64,000 nucleotides of DNA from Hemibagrus wyckioides. Taxonomy: Eukaryota > Chordata > Actinopteri > Siluriformes > Bagridae. Location of the stretch: assembly GCF_019097595.1 (NCBI RefSeq), contig NC_080729.1:5826917-5890916 (forward strand). The letters are read 5' to 3'. The notes under the pieces were generated by a model. That model was not told the origin of the DNA. It did not search any database and saw nothing but the letters and a program-made list of their open reading frames with translations. Shown piece after piece: positions 22,393-34,457 of the stretch; position 1 is the stretch's first letter; each line of letters opens with the position of its first letter. Position numbers and translations under genes: made by a program.

Positions 22393-23324
22393 TGGAACCT
22401 TCTCAACAGCTGGGACACTGTCCACAGCTGGATGTTGCTCCACAGATGCTAATGGAGCAGTGTCTACAGATGTTGGTGTAGACACTTTAGTGCAGTTGTC
22501 ACTGGCACATGGCACCTGACTGCTTGATGGTCTTTCAGTGCTTCTGGTCTGCTGATGATGGGATGTTGTGGAGACGGGCGAGGTAAGCCTGACGTTCTTC
22601 TTTCCTTCGAGCCACGCTGACGTACACAGGCCGCCTGCCCCACATCCAGCCATTCATCTCCTGAATGGCGATCATGGCTTCCTTGAAAGACTCGAAGCAC
22701 ACGAAGCCGAACCTCCTGGAGCGACCGTTTTCCATCGTGACCAGTAGGAGGCAGCACCATGAATAAAATAATGAGCACAGATGAAGTTTTACACTCTGGA
22801 GTCAGGGGAAGTGGTTAGAGGTTATTGGGGAAGGGATAAAATGGAGGGATTATTAGCTGTAAGTGACCTTTGCATTTTTGATGGTGCCGAACTGAGAGAA
22901 GGCCGTGTACAGGCGCTCATCCACGCTGCAATCCAGGTTCTTTACATAGAGATTCAGACCCTGGAGCAGAGATAGAAGAGTTAGTATCTCTTGTGTTAAC
23001 AAAATTTTATCACTCCACAATGAATAATCCCTTACCTGAATGCCAGTGAACTGGACCTCAGTGTTGCAATCATAAGAGAATTCCTGCAAATGATGATTAG
23101 ATGAAACTCAAGAACTATTAAATAAAAGTGTGCATATAATACTCATTACTGTCAATTCTCTTCATCAGATTAATAAAGACTGTGATTACCTCATGATTCA
23201 AGAGGTACATCGCTCTAGTTTCACAGAGTCCACTCTCTGGACCCCTTAATATCCTGAGGATGTCTCTCTTGATGTCCACTGACTAGAAATGGAACAACAA
23301 AACGAAACATTAGAACTTGTAAAG

Positions 23325-23366
<42 letters not shown>
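23325..23366. repeat. (GT)n microsatellite at the donor of exon 4
   Basis: On the gene strand it is (CA)n directly after GCTGAC, where the related exon at 14842 has GAG followed by GT. Length varies: about 42 bp here, about 22 bp at 36099 and about 28 bp at 51330. Confidence 0.9.
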
Positions 23367-23367
<1 letters not shown>

Positions 23368-24044
23368 AGCTGCAGCACTGTACAGTAGACTGTACTCTGG
23401 AGACTGAACTTGATCACACCAGGCTCTGTTCAGCTCACCAGCACTGGGAGGCTGTGAAAAGTAGGACAAAAAGTTCACAAGTGTTTCTTATTCTAGCATG
23501 AAACTTTCATAAATAAATTGTAGGTCTGGTTACCAGACTGACAGCTGAAGTGTCCATGTGAGGTTCAGTGGGAAGAAGCAGCAGTTTGGGCTCATCAACC
23601 TTAATAGACACACACCCACACAGACACACACCCACAGACACACACACAGTCAGTAGCAGCCTACATGTTTGAAATGTAGTTAAAATCGGACTATGTAGCT
23701 GACACTTACCTGGAGGACAGAGGGAGTATTAAGTGATTCTCCCAGCACATCCACAGAGTCTGAAAAAATGAGTTTTCTGTGACTCGGAATAATGACTTCA
23801 ATTACAACTAACATTTTCTATCATACATTTACAACCAATAGCCAAGTTTATTAACTAGTAGGTAAAACTAGGAGAAATATTGTATTGTGTTGAGAGCTTA
23901 AAACGGGCAGCCATGTTTTCAAGTGCGTTAGCATTCAGCTAACTATTAAATTAAAATCAAGCATTAATAATAAAAGAGAATATTTTGCCATCTACTGATT
24001 TTAATGTTTTATTCTACACAATACAATATTTAGCTCCCAAGCTA

Positions 24045-25291
24045 CACTATATTGTCAAAAGTATTCGCTCACCTGCCTTGACTCGCATATAAACTTAAGT
24101 GACATCCCATTCCTAATCCATAGGGTTCAATATGACGTCAGTCCACCGTTTGCAGCTCTAACAGCTTCAACTCTTCTGGGAAGGCTGTCCACAAGGTTTA
24201 GGAGTGTGTTTATGGGAATTTTTGACCATTCTTCCAGAAGCGCATTTGTGAGGTCACACACTGATGTTGGACGAGAAGGCCTGGCTCTCAGTCTCCACTC
24301 TAATTCATCCCAAAGGTGTTCTATCGGGTTGAGGTCAGGACTCTGTGCAGGCCAATCAAGTTCATCCACACCAGACTCTGTCATCCATGTCTTTATGGAC
24401 CTTGCTTTGTGCGCTGGTGCACAGTCATGTTGGAAGAGGAAGGGGCCAGCTCCAAACTGTTCCCACAAAGTTGGGAGCATGGAATTGTCCAAAATGTCTT
24501 GGTATGCTGAAGCATTCAGAGTTCCTTTCACTGGAACTAAGGGGCCAAGGCCAGCTCCTGAAAAACAACCCCACACCATAACCCCCCACCACCAAACTTT
24601 ACACTTGGCACAATGCAGTCAGACAAGTACCGTTCTCCTGGCAACCGCCAAACCCAGACTCGTCCATCAGATTGCCAGATGGAGAAGCGCGATTCGTCAC
24701 TCCAGAGAACGCGTCTCCACTGCTCTAGAGTCCAGTGGCAGCGTGCTTTACACCACTGCATCCGACGCTTTGCATTGCACTTGGTGATGTATGGCTTGGA
24801 TGCAGCTGCTCGGCCATGGAAACCCATTCCATGAAGCTCTCTGCGCACTGTTCTTGAGCTAATCTGAAGGCCACATGAAGTTTGGAGGTCTGTAGCGATT
24901 GACTCTGCAGAAAGTTGGCGACCTCTTCGCACTATGCGCCTCAGCATCCGCTGACCCCGCTCCGTCAGTTTACGTGGCCTACCACTTCGTGGCTGAGTTG
25001 CTGTCGTTCCCAAACACTTCCACGTTCTTATAATACAGCTGACAGTTGACTGTGGAATATTTAGGAGCGAGGAAATTTCACGACTGGATTTGTTGCACAG
25101 GTGGCATCCTATCACAGTTCCACGCTGGAATTCACTGAGCTCCTGAGAGCGACCCATTCTTTCACAAATGTTTGTAAAAACAGTCTGCATGCCTAGGTGC
25201 TTGATTTTATACACCTGTGGCCATGGAAGTGATTGGAACACCTGATTCTGATTATTTGGATGGGTGAGCGAATACTTTTGGCAATATAGTT
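24045..25291 (-). mobile_element. Tc1-like transposon in intron 1, copy 1
   Basis: Full-length element of 1247 bp with terminal repeats CACTATATTGTCAAAAGTAT and the imperfect match at the right end, flanked by TA (24043-24044 and 25292-25293). The matching intron of copy 3 is empty (TA at 50644-50645). It holds a nearly complete but broken transposase. Confidence 0.93.
24127..25241 (-). pseudogene. Tc1-like DD34E transposase, one frameshift
   Basis: N-terminal frame 25241-24537: paired helix-turn-helix (SQELSEFQRGTVIGCHLC; GRPRKLTERGQRMLRRIV), then first aspartate in [10 protein letters not shown]-terminal frame 24579-24127: [11 protein letters not shown], second aspartate in FQHDCAPAH, glutamate in [13 protein letters not shown], spacing D34E. 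A single frame change near 24560-24580 separates them. No stop inside either half, so this copy was recently active or is one lesion from intact. Confidence 0.9.
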
Positions 25292-26688
25292 TATATAGCC
25301 AGGTTTGTTAGCAGTGTAGCTAATGTTAGACCAGTGTTTCCCACACACAGAAATGATACATTAGTGATGGCAAGCAGATTCATTTTCTAATTATTTTATT
25401 TAGTAATTGTTAGATTTTGCCTTCTTATCTAATCGTTTCAAACTAAAATAAATTAGTAACAGATGATGTTCTTACCTTTACACTGGACCAAGTAATATTT
25501 GTACATACTGCAACAACAGCTATATGTGGGTGTGTTCAGTGAATCTGAAGCTGAAAGATACCAATTCACGTTGTCTTTCCCCACTTCACCCTCATCGGAG
25601 ATGGTATCTTCATGCTTGTGATTCACTGAAGACTCCTGGTTCATGTAATCTGTAGTGGGCAGGGCAGGGGTCTTTGACCAGGATTGTGAACCCTGTGCTA
25701 AAATGAGGATGTGAACAAAAGATTTCCTGTAAGGTACATAATCTCAAGGTCAATTTGCAAGCCTAAAAGCCATAGAGATGACAATGAAGGTAGTTAGAGT
25801 AAGCTCCCTGTATTACAGTTGTTCATTTCTCAGGTTCTCCCAATGCATGTCTCACTGCTCTGTGGGGTTTATTTTGTTTTGTTTTTTATTTTTATAAATC
25901 TGTTATTTATTTTATTTCATGTTGTGTAAATTCAGGACCAAGTGCATTTTAAAAGAACTGACTGTTCAATTATATATGACAACTCATATTTTAACTATAA
26001 TGCATAAGAAATGCCTAGTTCCTAACCAGAAAATGTGAGTAAATGTGAGTTTTACTTTCTAGGTGTAAATATGAACAAAAAACTGTCTTCTGAAGCAAAA
26101 ATAAAGTTTTTTTTTAATAGAAAACGTGAACATCATTGATCTGCAATATTAAGACGTATGTAAAGGTTACATGAAAATAAATGAACCACAACTCCGAGCA
26201 TGGATACAAGAGACATGTTTATTTGATGAATTGAAGTTGTGCTTTTTAGGACAACATGGTTTAGAAAAGATACAGACTTAATAAAAATAAATAAGTAAAA
26301 AGTAATAATCGGCACGTGGCTTGATATAGTCATTTACTGAGATGAAGTTGCTAGCAAAAAAAAGTTGGTGGTTGCTCTCGTGTCACTCAGTACATTAGAC
26401 ATTGATGTAGATTAGATGACGAAGTCCGAGATGTCCTTGTGTCTCTCAGTACAGTAGTAGATTAGATGACGAAGTGGCAGATGTATGTTATGAAGTTGGT
26501 TTATTTGCCTTGTGTCAGTATTGGAGGTGTTCGGTGTCTCTGTACACCGTTGAGAGCGGCAGCTTGAGTCAGGTGAGGCTCTGTGGAAATGAGACTCGGA
26601 GCATTGATGTGTTTTTGGGAGGAGTTTGAGATTTGATTGTATTAATTTGTGTTTTATTTATGTTTTCTTACCGGGTCATATTAATGCA

Positions 26689-26765
26689 TCTGCGGCTCGA
26701 ACCTGAACCTACCGTAACAAGAGCCTCTGGTAACGCGCTTTAGCCAGTTGAGCCACACCCGGGAC
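26689..26765 (-). ncRNA. tRNA-like Pol III head, module copy c
   Basis: A-box and B-box as in copy a. 25645-26688 otherwise holds only AT-rich duplicated sequence without a gene. Confidence 0.4.
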
Positions 26766-27272
26766 GCCGGGAAATAAACGACAAATGCTGTATTTAATTA
26801 TTACTAGTACGCCTACTAGTACCATACAGGATCCACTCTACTGCATAGAGTCACCATTAGAAAATATGGATCCAGACACTTTTCTTTGAAATAAGTGAAT
26901 TCAAATGAATTAGTCACAACTTCCTGTAAGCCGTATGAAATATTGGGCTTGTTTTCTTGTCGAAAGCCCGGTGAGTGTGTAGCATGTTCACTTTTAGCCC
27001 GTAGCTTGGAGCTGTGGCTGATATGGTAAGAAGAAATGACACCATACTTGATATTGTTGTCTAGATACTTTTCATAAGAACCAGTCTGGAGTGTGTGAGA
27101 ATGATGTCTAATGTTTACATGCTTTGGTGCCTTTTTGTATCACTGCAAATGAATACATTTCATATTTTATGCGCTAATCGCGTTAGCGCTAGCACTTAAT
27201 GCTAATCGCTAATGCTAATCGCAAGCTTAGCACAGCCATTACTAAGCCTTAGATTGGCACAAATAAGTGATG

Positions 27273-27317
<45 letters not shown>

Positions 27318-27586
27318 ATCGATTCCCTATTTGCAGGAAGAAGGGAGGTTCTGTCGGGAGGAAACTTGATGACACCCTTGACCTTTTAAATGAAGCAGGT
27401 ACATATAACAATCTAGCACTTAGCTTTATGTGCTAGAATTCTGAAGTCTGTATTTATATATGTATGTAGTTATTGTTTCGTTTTGTTTTTTATCACAGCA
27501 GCACTGAGTCCCGAAGAGAAGCTGTGATCAGAGTCCTCATTTTCTACCTTGGTGAAGAGACAGAGGAGTTAATCAAGGACTACCAG
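27318..27586 (+). pseudogene. Exons a and b of the unrecognised gene, module copy c
   Basis: Exon a 27318-27398 after (CT)n and CAG, donor GTACAT; exon b 27499-27586 after TATCACAG, donor GTACAG. Exons c and d are absent because a Tc1-like element begins at 27722. The copy is therefore a fragment. Frames as described for 8046-10880. Confidence 0.5.
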
Positions 27587-27721
27587 GTACAGAATACACC
27601 TCTGACATTGCTCTAAATCAATGTCCTGCCCGTATAACACAAGGTAGTGCAATCTAAGATAGCTGATGGTTTAGTGGTATCGTGTTTCTACATAAGTTTT
27701 CATTACATTGAATTAAACATA

Positions 27722-29284
<1,563 letters not shown>

Positions 29285-29489
29285 ATACCTGTCTGAGGTC
29301 AACAATGTCGTTTATGACATTAAAGTGTATCTTATACAACATCTGGAATTGCTGCATGCTGAATTTTGGCCAGAAGTGAATTGTTTGTTCCAATTAGGAC
29401 CCTGGTGTGACTGTATCCCTTCCATGAGCTTTATAATATAGCCTGCACCCTGTTGGTTTGAGAGGCACTTCATCTGAATGCCACAGCCT

Positions 29490-29696
29490 GCTCATATGTG
29501 ATCTTGGCCTTTGTCAAACTCATTCAAATCCTTATGGTTGCCAATTTTTCCTGCTTCTAACACATCACCTTTGAGAACAAAATGTTGACTTGCTGCCTAA
29601 TATATCCCACCCACTAACAGGTGCCATGATGAGAATAATTAGTCTTACTCACTTCACTTGTCAGTGGTCATAATGTTATGGCTGATTGGTGTATAC
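29490..29696 (-). mobile_element. Terminal fragment of Tc1-like family 2
   Basis: Matches the right end of 15466-16140, including the terminal GGTCATAATGTTATGG and GATTGGTGTA. Only about 200 bp remain. The stretch 29290-29489 has no recognised feature. Confidence 0.75.
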
Positions 29697-29729
29697 TGTG
29701 TGTGTATATTCATATATATATATATAATA

Positions 29730-29870
29730 ACAGTTTGAGGATGGCCCCTTCCTGTTTCAACATGACTACACACCAGTGCACAAAGCAAGGTCCATGGATC
29801 CAAAGCGAGTTTGGTGTGGAGGAACTTGACTGGCCTGCACAGAGTCCTGATAGAACACCTTTAGGATGAA
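29730..29870 (+). mobile_element. Tc1-like fragment around the second catalytic Asp
   Basis: Encodes [24 protein letters not shown] sequence, then an internal deletion and WPAQSPD. It has neither terminus and follows an AT dinucleotide run. Confidence 0.75.
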
Positions 29871-29989
29871 CACCAAGGTTGACAAAATAATTCATTTTAA
29901 TATCTTAGAATTTTAAGGTGTGTTAATGCAGAAAGCTCACATTCATAAAAGGAGTTTGGTCATGAAAAATGATCATATTTACTAAACCA

Positions 29990-30213
29990 TGCCTCAGACA
30001 ACTTTCCCCCTTGCTGAGCCAGAGCTTGCTCTCCTCATCCACCGAGGCCTGAGCTGCACTTTTCCAAGCCACTGTTCACGTTGCCTGTATGGTTAAGACA
30101 GAGCTCGCCCCTCCCCCACCAAGTTAACCACCAATTAGTGATTATCCAATCAGAGCTCTCCATGAACAACAAGAGAAAAACAAGCTCTCATTTTCTCAAG
30201 AAAACTTTTCTCC
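29990..30213 (+). promoter_or_regulatory. Promoter-like region before a first exon
   Basis: A higher-GC patch in an AT-rich setting with a CCAAT box (ATCCAATCAG near 30147), a CTCGCCCCTCCCCCACC tract near 30105, and an ATG with a GTAAGT donor shortly after. No TATA box. Inverted copy at 57243-57466. Confidence 0.35.
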
Positions 30214-30221
30214 ATGCCGGG

Positions 30222-30263
30222 ATGGATCACAAACAATGTGAGGAAAGATATGAAAAAGCCCCG
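30222..30263 (+). CDS. Candidate first coding exon
   Basis: ATG at 30222 gives MDHKQCEERYEKAP and runs into a strong donor CCG/GTAAGT at 30263. An in-line ATG at 30214 in another frame (MPGWITNNVRKDM) is also possible. No downstream exon can be assigned, because the next coding-like sequence is Polinton debris. Copy on the minus strand at 57193-57234 is identical. Confidence 0.35.
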
Positions 30264-30914
30264 GTAAGTAATTAGATTTTATTTGCACTAATAATATGAT
30301 TGTTTTTGGCAGTAGGCTAGCAGCAGCGGCCCGAGTGCAGCCGAGTCTGTTTCGGAAACTATCGGCTTTAGACTGACGATGATTTAGCATTCATATACAG
30401 ATATCTGTTTATAAAGATTAGCCTTTTCCCTCACATTCTCCACTCTCTGTAAGCAGAATGAAGTGTTTAAGATTTGGCTTTGTGTATAAATGAAGTTGTG
30501 TGTGATGTTTGTTTCTGATGACTGCTTCATGTTGGTTAAAAACTTTTCCACACGAGCGCCCCTGGTACCGGGAGAGAGCCAGGGCAGAGATGATAAATCC
30601 TTTCTGAAGCATAGAAAGCCTTAATGTATTATAGACATGCTGCATACAGAAAGACCGGGAAGACTTTCTTCTTTAAGACTACAGAGACCGATTCCTCCTA
30701 AACAAAATCCAATTCCAACACCAAGCGGCTAAATGAACACAAAATAAAACGATGACACTGCATGCGCCACAAAATCAGCACGAGTGACCAATCCAGTGGT
30801 CATCATCTCAATAACCAATAAAATTTGAATTACCTTTCAACACAAATCAAACTAATACTATGAATTTACATTGTAAAGTCTTCCATCTCAATATAGACAT
30901 AAAGCAAAGCTACA
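30264..30914. other. No gene recognised
   Basis: About 650 bp following the candidate first exon. Short frames only, identical in the inverted arm apart from single bases. Nothing I can name. Confidence 0.5.
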
Positions 30915-31358
30915 GTCAAGCGATGGTGAATATTCCTTCTGTTAAACAGGGTTCTACTGTCGTAAGTGTAAATGTGTGATACCACAGAACCCTTTTAAAC
31001 CTAAAAACCACGTGTGTTCTAAGGTTAAATGTAAACTCTGCTGTGAAAAACTCGACAGTGACACTAAACAGCTGTTTTATACCACCGGCTAAAGTAGAAG
31101 AAACTGGTGAGAAATGTCTTATGATTTTGAGACAAATAACGCATTGTATTTACATTACGTAGCACAGCCAGGTGAGAGAATCATAAATGCGTAAATGAGA
31201 CGTACCTGATCAGTCACCCTGTCACCATTTTTCGTAACTTTCAGCCTCGGGAAAATTACTTTGGTATAATCAGAGCCAAAGTTTTATGACCTCGAGGTCT
31301 GTGGATGACACTTCTGCCCTTTCAGGTAAAAAGAAGGTAAACTTCTCTTTCCTCTATG
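30915..31358 (+). pseudogene. Polinton-like polymerase N-terminal piece
   Basis: Cysteine-rich cluster (FYCRKC, KCKLCCEK) and a following YDFETNN that fits an ExoI motif, with a stop before the cluster. Then the same sequence as 18480-18723, ending at the LINE insertion point. Related to 1268-1560 and 42850-43110 but more diverged, with more cysteines preserved. Confidence 0.5.
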
Positions 31359-32242
31359 GTCAACAAGACCAAAGAGATGGTTGTTGACTTCAGGAGAGTT
31401 GACTTCACAGAGTGACCATTCTCTGCTGTCCATCGACGGATCCTCGGTGGAGATCGTCAAGAGCACCAAATTCCTTGGTGTCCATCTGGCGGAGAACTTC
31501 ACCTGGTCACTCAACACCAGCTCCATCACCAAGAAAGCCCAGCAGCGCCTCTACTTCCTGAGGAGGCTGAGGAAAGCCCATCTCCCTTCCCCCATCCTGA
31601 CTGTGTTCTACAGAGGGACCATCGAGAGCATCCTGAGCAGCTGCATCACTGCCTGGTTTGGGAATTGCACCGTCTCGGATTGCAAGACCCTTCAGCGGAT
31701 AGTGAGGACAGCTGAGAAGATAATTGGAGTCTCTCTCCCCTCTATCACGGACATTTACACCGCACGCTGCATCCGCAAAGCTAACACACAATTTATATTG
31801 TTCATTACTTATTGCACTACCTCTACCTGTCCTCCGCTGCTATAGTTATTTGTTTATTTCTATTTGCACTACCTCAGCCGCTGCTGTGTATTTTTGCACA
31901 ATACTTTAACATCATTTCCCTTTCTTATTTTATTTCGCTTACATTCCATTACACATGTTCTTTTCTTTCTTTTCGGCGCTAAGTGTCCTGTGTTCTTTTT
32001 GTGTTGTCTTTCTTGTATTTATTGTCTTTTGCACTGTCTTGTCTATGCTCTGTTTGCACCTAGCTGCACACTGTGTACTTTACGTGGCTAAGACAAACTT
32101 CTGTCCTAGCTCTGTGGTATTTGTGTTGAACTTGTTGTAGTATGTTTATGTAGCACCAGGTCCTGGAGAAACGTTGTTTCATTTCACTATGTACTGCGTC
32201 AGCTATATGTGGTTGAAATGACAATAAAGCTTCTTGATTCTT
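31359..32242 (+). mobile_element. LINE, 5'-truncated, ORF2 C-terminus and 3' UTR
   Basis: Starts at GTCAACAAGACC and has a frame 31381-31845 with [51 protein letters not shown] and [16 protein letters not shown], typical of the end of an ORF2 polyprotein of fish LINEs. The 3' end is ACAATAAAGCTTCTTGATTC. It interrupts CCTCTATG/CAGACGG, which is uninterrupted at 18723 and 40790. No clear target duplication. Confidence 0.9.
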
Positions 32243-34131
32243 GCAGACGGTGCACTGAGCATCAGCATGAGCAATGTAAGCATTCGGATCAGGATAGAGC
32301 TCTTATAGGGACGTGGGATTCTATCAAAATTTCAAAAGCTGTTGAAAAAGGCTACAAAATCTTAAGTCTTTGACGTTTGGCACTTTCCTAATACACGCGA
32401 CACTGTGTTTGCCGACTACATTAAAATATTTCTAAAGACCAAACAGGAAAGTTCAGGATCTCCATCCTGGGTGATTGCTGAAAGGACTACTGGTGAATAC
32501 GTTAACAAATATCTGGAGAATGAGGGCATCGAGTTCCCGTAACATTTAACATGGAGACCGTGGATAAAATGTATTTAGTCCCAACATCAGCTTGATGAAC
32601 TTAAACATGACCACAGAAAATGCAAGTCTTAGAAAAACTGCTGAAAACTGCTTGGATGATGCAATCTGACACACATTGTCAAGCATTGATCTTAGTGAAT
32701 ATGAGAAGGCAAAGCTCTACACATCAGCCCTGCAAAAATGTTTAAACTCTGTGATCAGGAAACCGGTGATCTAGGATGAACTATCAAAGTGAAGCCTTTT
32801 AGCTAATTTCACCTTGTCTCTTAGAACTGTTTTGTGAACTAAAAGGCATTCGTGCATATTAAGTTAATAATTTGTTTTGCTGATTTATTTAGAAAAGGAT
32901 GTTGTGATTTTTTTTTTCTGACGACAAGTTTCCTCAAACGTCCACACAAGTCCCAAAGAATCTAAGAAGGCCGGAACATCAGGAACCCCAGTCTATCCAA
33001 AGACCTACAGCCGTTGTAGTTCCACAGCCTAGAATTTCACATAAATCACATCATAAAAGCATGGTTACTTTGTAAAACCTTTTATATGTCATATCTGTTT
33101 ATATTTTGTTTCATATTCAGAAGTCGAGGGCACACTGACTGTCAGTGATGATTCAGGTGGGTGGATTTGTGTTCTTTTTTATAAATAATTTCATTCTATC
33201 TTCACCTAACCCTTCAGTGCATAAAGCTCTCAAATTTTTGTTTTCTTTTAGATGTGACACGAGGAGAACAAGAGGAGTTCGAACAGTTGGAGGAATATAA
33301 CTTGGACTGAGAAGAAAACGTTCAAGAGGATTTATTACAGAGGTATAACGTGGGTCAAGAAGAGAACGCTCAAGAGGAGTTCGAACAACTACAGGAATAA
33401 AACTTGGATCAAGAAGAAAACCTTCTTCAGGAGTTCAACGATGCAGTTGTGGAGTTATTTCAATTAAGGCAAGGTTTACTGGAAAACTTCTGTTATCTAT
33501 ATAATTCACTTGAAAACCAACCAGGAAGGAAACACCTGCATTTTTGATTATCAGTAATAGATACTTATATAGATGTATGACTGTGAATGAACAATTGATA
33601 ATTATTGAAACCAGTAATAACCCTCAGCTTGTTAGAGTCCTGGTATAGACAACAACGCATCACTTTCCATGGTGACACCGTACGACATATTCTACAACAA
33701 GTCTGTTAAGATTACAGAAAAGTCTGTACAACACAGCCCATTATCTCCTCAAGATTTGTTTCAGGGTCTAAATGAGTCTTATGTTAAATGACAGTCTTGT
33801 TAACTTATTTGACCCCCAGCCATTGTAATGAACACATCCTTAAAATGGCCAGTGATCCAAATGCTCAGATAGATGTGCATGATCTGAATGTTCAGCTCGG
33901 TAACGGTGTAGATCCTAATATTAGAATAATCAGCCGTGACCGATTCAATAACACTGAGAATAGGAGAAACGTTAACAGCTTTCACCAGCTTTGCAGAATT
34001 TCATAATTATGGTTTAGAGATTCTAAACAGTTTGATAGATGTGGCAAATGAAATTTCACCAAAGGATGTGGTCACTATTGAAATTGAGGTGACCTTCAAT
34101 TTGTGCATTTAATTAGTCACTGGGTCCATCA
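32243..34131 (+). pseudogene. Polinton-like block c, decayed
   Basis: Continues block b past the LINE: palm-like piece, EKAKLY piece, small exon and acidic-repeat exon at about 33120-33550. It then goes beyond where block b ends: a frame 33788-34006 with SDPNAQIDVHDLNVQLG and RDRFNNTENRRNVNSF, then in another frame YGLEILNSLIDVANE and a stop near 34110. The last part looks like the N-terminal region of a protein-primed polymerase, so it is out of order with the palm piece upstream. Joined at 34132 to LINE sequence. Confidence 0.5.
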
Positions 34132-34457
34132 AGACCAGGTCTAGTTAATTGGTGACAATCCAAAGCCAGGGCCAGGGAGCAGACAAGCAGGCTAATCCGA
34201 CCGTCTGCTAGATGCAGAGTCGTCACCAGGGTTTACAACATTGAGTCTGTCCCTGAGCTAAACTAAAATGTATAAACTCAGAAAACTTGTTTTAGTAACC
34301 TGATTAGCATAAACTTTGATTATAGTGAATGCACAGCCAGCAGCTTTGATCTGAAGCTAGGACTGTTAAATATAAGATCTTTCATCTAAAGCACTTATTA
34401 TTATTGAACTGATTACTGATTCGGAGTTTAGTGTTCTATGTTTAACAGAAACATGGT
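34132..34457 (+). mobile_element. LINE ORF2 start fragment beside PABP-like copy 2
   Basis: Same as 21366-21690 (LKLGLLNIRSF and LCLTETWFKP), but the ORF1 part is missing. Confidence 0.65.

Larger units (their letters stand above)
21691..25644 (-). pseudogene. PABP-like mosaic gene, copy 1
   Basis: Minus-strand exons: 1 25644-25476 (MNQESSVNHKHEDTIS..., donor GTAAGA), 2 23759-23710, 3 23599-23534 (DEPKLLLLPTEPHMDTSAVS), 4 23451-23365 (PPSAGELNRAWCDQVQS), 5 23282-23190 (SVDIKRDILRILRGPESRLC), 6 23083-23036 (EFSYDCNTEVQFTGIQ), 7 22960-22868, 8 22741-22535, 9 22074-21987, 10 21834-21691. Exons 1-7 join in phase. Exons 7-8 encode PABP-type RRM4: RNP2 LNLYVKNL, RNP1 RRFGFVCF, then RRKEERQAYLARLHN. 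Exons 9-10 match the PABP C-terminus (RLTIYMLESSPLEDQIQM; then an MLLE-like domain with KNTLMLVE). Missing: RRM1-3. Lost splice signals: donor of exon 4 (now GT/CA repeat), acceptor of exon 8 (TG for AG), acceptor of exon 10 (CT repeat without AG). The linker after exon 8 is open only in another frame. Known PABPs bind poly(A) and, via MLLE, PAM2 peptides; whether this copy makes protein is doubtful. Confidence 0.6.
21367..27350 (+). repeat. Segmental duplication, direct copy of 34134-40060
   Basis: Offset 12772 falling to 12738. Covers the LINE ORF2 start, the PABP-like gene with its Tc1 insertion, and the core module up to the CT microsatellite. Differences are mostly microsatellite length, small transposon indels and single bases, so the event is recent. 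Confidence 0.92.

Noticed and set aside
22114..22653. 179-residue protein MAGCGAGG... as a gene of its own
   Set aside because: Its first third overlaps RRM4 in another frame. Only the VP-repeat part looks like coding, as a linker.
31507..31791. 94-residue minus-strand ORF, also at 55665
   Set aside because: Antisense shadow of the LINE ORF2 C-terminus.
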